Positions 55,600-64,000 of a stretch of 64,000 nucleotides of DNA are shown here, piece after piece. Under the pieces are notes generated by a model that was not told the DNA's origin, did not search any database, and saw only the letters and a list, made by a program, of their open reading frames with translations. Position numbers and translations under genes: made by a program. Positions within the stretch are counted from its first letter, which is position 1, and the number at the start of each line of letters is the position of its first letter. This stretch comes from Arthrobacter sp. NEB 688 (lineage in GTDB: Bacteria; Actinomycetota; Actinomycetes; Actinomycetales; Dermatophilaceae). The stretch spans positions 2,666,001-2,730,000 of the forward strand of contig NZ_CP053707.1 in NCBI RefSeq assembly GCF_013201035.1, read 5' to 3'.

Positions 55600-56187
55600 G
55601 TGGGCTCCACCGGAGAAGCGCGGCAGGGCGGCACCCCCGCGCCGGTCGCCGCGCAGGGCGTGCTGTTCGCCGACGACCTGCCCCAGCTCGACGACGAGGT
55701 CGGCTACCGCGGCCCGACCGCGTGCAAGGCGGCCGGCATCACCTACCGCCAGCTGGACTACTGGGCCCGCACCGGCCTCGTCGAGCCCTCGGTCCGCGCG
55801 GCCGGCGGCTCCGGGACGCAGCGCCTGTACGGCTTCCGCGACATCCTCGTGCTCAAGGTCGTCAAGCGCCTCCTCGACACCGGGGTCTCCCTCCAGCAGA
55901 TCCGCGGGGCGATCACCGTCCTGCGCGCCCGCGGCGTCGACGACCTCGCCGGCATCACCCTCATGAGCGACGGCGCCTCGGTCTACGAGTGCACCTCGAA
56001 CGACGAGGTCATCGACCTGCTCCAGGGCGGCCAGGGCGTCTTCGGCATCGCCGTCGGCAAGGTCTGGCGCGAGGTCGAGGGCACCCTCTCGGACCTGCCG
56101 AGCGAGCGGGCCGCCACCGAGGGCGGCGCCGAGGCGATCCAGCCCGGCGACGAGCTCGGCGCCCGCCGCGTCGCGCGCCTGGCCTGA
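55600..56187 (+). CDS. MerR-family transcriptional regulator (Rv1830-like)
   Basis: The 195-residue regulator has a winged helix GYRGPTACKAAGITYRQLDYWARTGLVEPS and RLYGFRDILVLKVVKRLLDTGVSLQQIR. Its mycobacterial counterpart (Rv1830/ResR) affects growth and division. The leader is about 90 nt with AGGAGG just before the GTG. Putative autoregulation through the GTCAC repeats is inference. Confidence 0.9.
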   Translation: MGSTGEARQGGTPAPVAAQGVLFADDLPQLDDEVGYRGPTACKAAGITYRQLDYWARTGLVEPSVRAAGGSGTQRLYGFRDILVLKVVKRLLDTGVSLQQIRGAITVLRARGVDDLAGITLMSDGASVYECTSNDEVIDLLQGGQGVFGIAVGKVWREVEGTLSDLPSERAATEGGAEAIQPGDELGARRVARLA

Positions 56188-56221
56188 GCCCGCCACCCCG
56201 GTCCCCGGGGGCCTGCGGTGG

Positions 56222-56227
56222 TAGGTT
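56222..56227 (+). promoter_or_regulatory. -10 box TAGGTT of the gcvP riboswitch transcript
   Basis: TAGGTT lies about 17 nt before the start of the riboswitch fold, as expected for its promoter. Confidence 0.5.
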
Positions 56228-56244
56228 GGCCCTGCCGCTCACAC

Positions 56245-56358
56245 CGTGCGGGAGAGTCCTCGGCACAGCCGGCCGGGGCGCCGAAGGGGCAATTCTCCCC
56301 AGAACCTCTCAGGCGCAAGGGACCGCACGGGACAGGCACCTCTGGAGGCTCCACCGAC
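56245..56358 (+). ncRNA. Glycine riboswitch (single aptamer) upstream of gcvP
   Basis: The core motifs of the glycine aptamer are in order: GCGGGAGAG (56248-56256), GCGCCGAAGGGGCAA (near 56278-56292), CTCTCAGGCGCAAGGGACCG (near 56307-56326), and TCTGGAG (56341-56347). Only one aptamer is visible; no second GCCGAAGG copy follows. Glycine binding would be expected to switch on gcvP. It lies 50-60 nt before the GGAGGA ribosome site. Confidence 0.93.
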
Positions 56359-56407
56359 CCGACAGAGGGGGAGGACGTCAGCATCGTCTGCCCTCCGGAG
56401 GACCTTC

Positions 56408-59284
<2,877 letters not shown>

Positions 59285-59288
59285 CGGC

Positions 59289-62200
59289 TCAGGCCGCGGG
59301 GGCGGCGTCACCGGCGCGCACGGTGACGCCGCTCCCGGACACCCCCTTGGTCACGACGACCTGGTGGGAGATGCGCGAGCGCAGGTCGGCGACGTGGCTG
59401 ACGACGCCGACGGCCCGCCCACCCTCGCGCAGCCCGTCGAGGACGGACACGACCTGCTCGAGGCTGTCGTCGTCGAGGCTGCCGAAGCCCTCGTCGACGA
59501 AGAGCGTGCCCAGGTCGAGTCCGCCGGCCTCCTCGCGGACGGCGTCGGCCAGGCCGAGCGCGAGGGCGAGCGAGGCCATGAACGCCTCGCCGCCGGACAG
59601 GGTCGCGGTGTCGCGGACCCGGCCGGTCCACTGGTCGAGCACCTTGAGGCCGAGGCCGGACTTCGCGCCGCGGGCGGCGCGGTCGTCGGAGTGCTCCAGG
59701 AGGTAGCGGCCGGCGCCCATGACGGCCAGGCGCTCGTTGGCCAGCGTGGCGACCTTCTCGAGGCGGGCCGCGAGGACGAACGCGCTCAGGCGCATCCGGA
59801 AGGTGTTGTCGCCGCCGGTGCCGCCGACCGTGTCGGCGAGGTCGCGGACCCGCGCGTGGCGCTGGGCGAGGCCGTCGACGTGGGCGGCCTGCTGCTCCAG
59901 CGCGGGCCGCAGGCGGTCGAGGGCCCGGCCCGCGCGCTCGAGGACGTCGTGGGCGGAGGTGCCGGCGAGGACGGCCCGCCGGGCCGCGGCGTGCGCGTCG
60001 TGGAGGGCGTCGAGGTCGGGGGCGGGCACGGCGAGCGCGGCGACCACGTCGGGGTCCTCGAGCGTGGCGCGCGCGGCGGTGCGGTCGCGGTCGTGGGCCA
60101 GGACGAGGTCGCGCAGCCGGTCGGTCTCGGCGACGGTGAGGAGCGCCGCGGACGCGTCGGCGAGCGTCGGGAAGCCGGCCTCCGCGAGCGCGGCGTCCAG
60201 GGCGGAGGCCGCCTCGGCGCGCCGCTCCCGGGCCGCGACGAGGGCGTCCTCGCCGGTGGCGAGGTCGAGGAGGAGCCGGTGCACCGAGCGGTGGTGGGCG
60301 AGGTCCCCGCCGCCGCACGGGCAGACGGCGTGCGCCTCGACGTCCGCGGCGAGCCGCCGGCGGACGGTCTCGGCCTCTTCGGTGACCTCGGCGAGGCGCT
60401 CGTCGAGCGCGGCGAGCGCGGTGGCCGTCTGCTCGAGCGAGGCCGCGAGCCGGTCGGCCTCCGAGCGGGCGCGGGCCTGCTCCGCGGTGGCCTCGGCGAG
60501 GCGCTGCTCGGCGGCGCGGGCCCGGGCGAGCTCGTCGAGCGCCGCTGCCCGGGCGGCCTCGACGGTCGGCCGGTCCGCCCCGGCGAGGACCTCGCGCCGG
60601 GTGCGGACGGCGGTCTCGAGCGCCCCGGTGCGGGTCTCGAGGCGCGCGAGCGCTGCGCGCGCCGCCTCGACGGCGTCCTCGGTGCGGGCCAGCTGCTCGG
60701 GGGTGACGGGGTCGCTCGTGCGGGCCGGACGGGGGTGCTCGGTGCCTCCGCAGACCGGGCAGGGCTCGCCCTCGGCCAGCCCGGCCGCGAGCTCGGCGGC
60801 CATCTCGTCGAGGCGGCGCTGGCGCAGGTCGATGAGCTCCGCGAGCCGCGCCGAGAGGGCGTCGCGGGCCGCGAGCACCTCGGGGGCCAGGGCGGCGGCC
60901 GCGGCCTCGTCGGCGGCGACCTCGTCGAGGAGGGCGAGCCGGCGCTCCTCCTCACCGACCGCGACGACCAGGTCGGCGGTGCGCGCCCCCTCGACGCTCA
61001 GCCGCGTGACCTCGGCGTCGGCCCCAGACGCGGCCTCCCGGGCGGCCGGCAGGTCGAGCAGGAGCTGCTCGTGGCGCGCCCCGAGGGTCTCGGCGCGGCG
61101 GCCGCCGTCGGCGAGGGCGAGGGCCAGGTCGTGCGCCGCGTCGGCGTGCCGGGCCACCGCCGCGACCGTGTCGTCGAGGCCGGCGACCCGCTCGGCGAGG
61201 GCGGCCGCGCCGTCGCCGAGCGGGTCGGTGCCGACGTCCTCGACGCGGGCGCGCGCCTGCGCCGTGGACCGCTCGAGCCCCGTCACCTCGCGCTCCAGCC
61301 GCTCGAGCGCGGCGAGGTGTCCGCGCAGCGTCGAGGCGCGCTCGGCCGCCTCGAGGCGGGCGGTGCGCACGTCGTGCTCGGGGGCGGCGGCCTCGAGGGC
61401 CTCGAGGCGGGCCCGGGCGGCCTCGCCCCGGGCGCGGGCGGCGGCGAGGGCACGGCCGTCGGCCAGGGCCTGCTGGGCGGCGGTCTCGGCGCCCTCGGCG
61501 ACGTCGAGCGCGGCGAGGGAGGAGGTGAGCCGCTCGGTGAGGTCGGCGGCGACGGCCGCGAGGCGCTGCGGCAGCTCCTCGAGCGGCCCCGCGTCGAGGC
61601 CGGTGTCGGCGTCGGCCGTCACGAGCGGCTCGAGGGCGTCGGCGAGCCGCAGCAGGTCGGCGTCGAGGGCGGACCGGGCCGTGTCGAGGGCGGCCGCCCC
61701 GGTGCGGCGCGCCTCGGCGAGCCACGCCTCGACGTCGGCGAACACCCGGATGTCGAAGAGCCGCTGGAGCAGCTCGCGGCGCACGTCGGGCTCGGCGCGC
61801 AGGAACCGCGCGAACTCGCCCTGGGGGAGCAGGACGACGGTGGCGAACTGCTGCAGGCCCATCCCGAGAAGGTCGAGCACGACGTCGGCGACCTCGTCGT
61901 GACGGGTGCTCACCGCCTCCCAGCGGCCGGCCCGGTGCTCCTCGAGGACGACGGACGGCTGGACGCGGGTCGTGCCCTCGCCGCGGCGCTTGGGCCGGTA
62001 CCACTCGGGGGAGCGGGTGATGCGCAGCCGGCGCCCCGCGACGGTGGCCTCGAGGACGACCTCGGGCGGGACCTCGGGCCCGGCGTGGTCCGAGCGCAGC
62101 GAGCGGCGCGAGCGGCTGCCCGGCACGTCGGCGTAGAGCGCGAAGCAGACGGCGTCGAGCAGGCTCGTCTTGCCGGCCCCGGTCGGGCCGTGGACGAGGA

Positions 62201-62291
62201 AGAGGCCGGCGGCCGAGGCGGCGTCGAGGTCGACGTCGACCCGGTCGGCGAACGGGCCGAAGGCCTGGACCTGGAGCCGGTGGATCCTCAC
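59289..62291 (-). CDS. sbcC: Exonuclease SbcC (SMC-like ATPase subunit)
   Basis: The 1000-residue Rad50-type ATPase of the SbcCD nuclease processes hairpins and DNA ends. Walker A is GPTGAGKTSLLDA (Lys41), the Q-loop is LPQGEFARFL, the signature motif is TLSGGEAFMASLALALGLAD, and Walker B is LFVDEGFGSLD. Long coiled coils flank a zinc hook CPVCGG (Cys511/514); a second Cys pair, CPC at 657/659, lies in the returning coil. The GTG overlaps the sbcD stop (GTGA). Confidence 0.96.
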   Translation of the reverse strand: MRIHRLQVQAFGPFADRVDVDLDAASAAGLFLVHGPTGAGKTSLLDAVCFALYADVPGSRSRRSLRSDHAGPEVPPEVVLEATVAGRRLRITRSPEWYRPKRRGEGTTRVQPSVVLEEHRAGRWEAVSTRHDEVADVVLDLLGMGLQQFATVVLLPQGEFARFLRAEPDVRRELLQRLFDIRVFADVEAWLAEARRTGAAALDTARSALDADLLRLADALEPLVTADADTGLDAGPLEELPQRLAAVAADLTERLTSSLAALDVAEGAETAAQQALADGRALAAARARGEAARARLEALEAAAPEHDVRTARLEAAERASTLRGHLAALERLEREVTGLERSTAQARARVEDVGTDPLGDGAAALAERVAGLDDTVAAVARHADAAHDLALALADGGRRAETLGARHEQLLLDLPAAREAASGADAEVTRLSVEGARTADLVVAVGEEERRLALLDEVAADEAAAAALAPEVLAARDALSARLAELIDLRQRRLDEMAAELAAGLAEGEPCPVCGGTEHPRPARTSDPVTPEQLARTEDAVEAARAALARLETRTGALETAVRTRREVLAGADRPTVEAARAAALDELARARAAEQRLAEATAEQARARSEADRLAASLEQTATALAALDERLAEVTEEAETVRRRLAADVEAHAVCPCGGGDLAHHRSVHRLLLDLATGEDALVAARERRAEAASALDAALAEAGFPTLADASAALLTVAETDRLRDLVLAHDRDRTAARATLEDPDVVAALAVPAPDLDALHDAHAAARRAVLAGTSAHDVLERAGRALDRLRPALEQQAAHVDGLAQRHARVRDLADTVGGTGGDNTFRMRLSAFVLAARLEKVATLANERLAVMGAGRYLLEHSDDRAARGAKSGLGLKVLDQWTGRVRDTATLSGGEAFMASLALALGLADAVREEAGGLDLGTLFVDEGFGSLDDDSLEQVVSVLDGLREGGRAVGVVSHVADLRSRISHQVVVTKGVSGSGVTVRAGDAAPAA

Positions 62292-63460
62292 GCCGCCCCC
62301 GAGCCGCGGGCGGACGCCACGCCCTCGTCGTCGGCGACGCCGCGCTCGACGCGGGCCGCGGTGACCGCCTCGTCGAGCAGGGCGCGCTCCTGCGCGTCGG
62401 CCGGACGACCGCCGCGGACGTGGTCGAGGAAGTCGCAGCAGACGTCGACGACCGACGCCGCGCGCACCCGGGTCGCGTAGGGCCGCAGCGGGACGGCGGC
62501 CCCCTCGGGCTCGAAGCGCAGCTCGAGGGTGTGGGGGAAGCGGCGGCGCACCCGGTCCATCGCGCCGAGCGGGCGCGCGGGGTCGGTGAGGGTGACCTGG
62601 CACCACGCGCGCTCGACGTCGGCGTGCCGGGGGTCGGCGAGGAGGTCCTCGAGGTGGCCGCGCAGGACGGCCAGCGGCCGCTCCACGGGAGCGTCGATCT
62701 TCGTGACGACCGGCGCCGCGCCCCCGAGGTCGACGAGGAGGCCGCCCTTGGTGTGGGCGTGCTCGCTGAACGACATCGCGACCGGGGAACCGCTGTAGCG
62801 CACCGACTCCGAGACCCGCTGGCGCCCGTGGAGGTGGCCGAGGGCCGCATAGTCGACCCCGTCGAAGACGTCGACCGGCACCGCGGCGACCCCGCCGACC
62901 GAGATGTCGCGCTCGGAGTCGCTGGAGAGCCCGCCCGAGACGAAGGCGTGGGCCATGACGACGGTGCGCCCGCCCCGGGTCGCGGCGTCGGCGCGCACGC
63001 GGTCGAGGGCTGCGCGCAGCACCGCGGCGTGGGTGCGCTCGGGGGCCCCGAGCGCGTCGGCGACGAGCGCGGGCTCGAGGTAGGGGAGGGGGTGGACGGC
63101 GACGTCGCCGACCATCACCGGGCGGCCGACGTCGGCGACGGAGGTGCGCAGGTGCACGCCTGCGCGCTCGAGCAGCCCCGAGGCGAACCCGAGCCGGACC
63201 GCCGAGTCGTGGTTGCCGCTGGAGACCACCACCCGCGCGCCCGCGTCGACGAGGCGCTCGAGGGTCTGCGACAGCAGCGCGACGGTGTCGGGCGCGGGCA
63301 TCGCCCGGTCGTAGACGTCACCGCTGACGAGGACGGCGTCGACGCCCTCGGTGCGGACGACCTCGACGAGGTGGTCGAGGTGGGCCGCCTGGGCAGGCAG
63401 CAGCCCGACCCCGTGGAACGAGCGTCCCAGGTGCCAGTCGGAGGTGTGGAGGAACCGCAC
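62288..63460 (-). CDS. sbcD: Exonuclease SbcD (Mre11-like nuclease subunit)
   Basis: The 390-residue metallophosphoesterase has HTSDWHLGRSFHG (metal Asp/His), LVSGDVYDR, VVSSGNHDS, and later GHLHGRQRV motifs: all metal ligands present. The start is the GTG that gives VRFLHTSDWHLG, 7 nt after TAGCGT; a longer frame is open upstream. It forms an operon with sbcC. Confidence 0.96.
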   Translation of the reverse strand: MRFLHTSDWHLGRSFHGVGLLPAQAAHLDHLVEVVRTEGVDAVLVSGDVYDRAMPAPDTVALLSQTLERLVDAGARVVVSSGNHDSAVRLGFASGLLERAGVHLRTSVADVGRPVMVGDVAVHPLPYLEPALVADALGAPERTHAAVLRAALDRVRADAATRGGRTVVMAHAFVSGGLSSDSERDISVGGVAAVPVDVFDGVDYAALGHLHGRQRVSESVRYSGSPVAMSFSEHAHTKGGLLVDLGGAAPVVTKIDAPVERPLAVLRGHLEDLLADPRHADVERAWCQVTLTDPARPLGAMDRVRRRFPHTLELRFEPEGAAVPLRPYATRVRAASVVDVCCDFLDHVRGGRPADAQERALLDEAVTAARVERGVADDEGVASARGSGAA

Positions 63461-63467
63461 GAGGACC

Positions 63468-63473
63468 ACGCTA
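63468..63473 (-). promoter_or_regulatory. -10 box TAGCGT of sbcDC, leaderless type
   Basis: On the minus strand, TAGCGT ends 7 nt before the GTG at 63460, supporting that start. Confidence 0.5.
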
Positions 63474-63552
63474 GGAGACGCCACCGACACCGCCGTGGAC
63501 CGAAACGCGGCCCCCGCTTCCCCGTGCCCACCGGATGTGGTTGGTTGAGCCC

Positions 63553-64000
63553 ATGGGTGCGGAGGTCACGGCGCAGAGCTACTCGCGCGAAGAGCGTCAG
63601 CGGTACCGGGAGAAGGTCCGGCAGAACCTCGACGTCTTCGAGCGGATGCTCACGACGAGCTCGTTCGAGTTCGACCGGCCGATGACCGGCCTCGAGATCG
63701 AGCTCAACCTCGTCGACGAGCACCAGGACCCGCACTTCCACAACGCGGCGGTCCTCGAGGCCATCGCCGACCCGGGCTACCAGACCGAGCTGGCGCGCTA
63801 CAACATCGAGCTCAACGTGCCCCCGCGCCCGCTGCCCGGCGACTCCGCCATCGAGCTCGAGCACGACCTCCGGGAGAGCCTCAACGCGGCCGACGCCGCC
63901 GCGCAGGAGGTCGGCTCGAAGATCGTCGCGATCGGCATCCTCCCGACGATCATGCCCGAGCACTACGAGGGCGACTGGATCAGCGCGAACAACCGCTACA
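63553..64000 (+). CDS. Glutamate-cysteine ligase-like protein (3' end outside window)
   Basis: The first 149 residues are present from the ATG at 63553 and the frame runs off the window. The segment GLEIELNLVDEHQDPH, then LARYNIELNVPPRPLPGD, is characteristic of the actinobacterial GCS2/glutamate-cysteine ligase fold (ATP-grasp-like, E/N metal ligands). A typical member is about 480-500 residues. In actinobacteria such enzymes can take part in ergothioneine or related gamma-glutamyl compounds; which product is unknown here. TTGAGC just upstream may be part of a promoter. Confidence 0.82.
   Translation, partial: MGAEVTAQSYSREERQRYREKVRQNLDVFERMLTTSSFEFDRPMTGLEIELNLVDEHQDPHFHNAAVLEAIADPGYQTELARYNIELNVPPRPLPGDSAIELEHDLRESLNAADAAAQEVGSKIVAIGILPTIMPEHYEGDWISANNRY

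Noticed and set aside
56348-56407. Second glycine aptamer
   Set aside because: No second GCCGAAGG or AGGCAAAAGGAC-like core is visible before the ribosome site.
59364-62480. Plus-strand frame of about 1040 codons opposite sbcC
   Set aside because: Antisense shadow of sbcC; repeated Gly/Glu/Val/Arg strings, no domains.

Overview
The window is chromosomal DNA of a very high-GC Gram-positive bacterium. The phosphatidylinositol mannoside genes (PI-phosphate synthase, acyltransferase, PimA), a GarA-type FHA protein, the DUF881/small-basic-protein cluster, GTG starts with GTGA stop/start overlaps, and many TANNNT boxes only 6-9 nt before the start codon all point to Actinomycetota. The gene order suggests Micrococcales, perhaps near Intrasporangiaceae/Dermatophilaceae; that placement is inference. 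Almost every gene is a core housekeeping gene. I see no prophage, insertion sequence, CRISPR array or defence island.

Layout. 1-8.6 kb is a flexible segment: MaoC-like protein (5' cut), FUSC membrane protein, S9 peptidase, DUF222/HNH endonuclease, two small-molecule kinase-like proteins around a GrpB protein, and a GPP34 protein. 8.7-19.5 kb holds thrS, a structured non-coding gap, GNAT, SDR, an HIT-family Ap4A phosphorylase-like gene, an EF-G paralogue on the opposite strand, then a tight operon of PI-phosphate synthase, acyltransferase, pimA and a LemA-like membrane protein, followed by pdxS. 19.5-24.8 kb is an inserted block (MFS transporter fused to a UBP zinc finger, kynureninase, diguanylate cyclase, GNAT) that separates pdxS from pdxT. 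24.8-39.2 kb is pdxT-yebC, ruvCAB, yajC-secD-secF-apt-relA, then DUF349 and cyclophilin genes on the minus strand, a metallo-hydrolase and hisS. 39.2-49.2 kb has a cluster of palindromes, a membrane protein, ald, xerD, then parA-scpA-scpB-rluB-tyrA-cmk, a 51-bp tandem repeat, der, and tRNA-Pro(GGG). 49.4-59.3 kb has a PatB/MalY aminotransferase, a second CDP-alcohol phosphatidyltransferase, DUF881-Sbp-DUF881, gcvH, garA, merR, a BFN nuclease gene, merR, and a glycine riboswitch ahead of gcvP. 59.3-64 kb has sbcC and sbcD and the start of a glutamate-cysteine ligase-like gene.

How the genes work together. Main themes are cell-envelope lipid synthesis (PI, PIMs, a second phosphatidyltransferase), protein export (YajC/SecD/SecF), recombination and repair (RuvABC under a probable LexA box, SbcCD, XerD, ScpAB), vitamin B6 synthesis (PdxS/PdxT), the stringent response next to purine salvage (RelA/Apt), and glycine cleavage (GcvH, GcvP) beside the FHA regulator GarA.

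The items most worth a second look are the MFS-UBP reading-frame fusion with an internal translation start, the EF-G paralogue whose P-loop lysine is replaced, two unusual intergenic repeat structures (39.2 kb and 47.3 kb), the structured 344-bp gap after thrS, a Ser/Ala/Pro-rich insert in SecD, and the very regular leaderless-type promoters. I did not find a clearly new multi-gene system.
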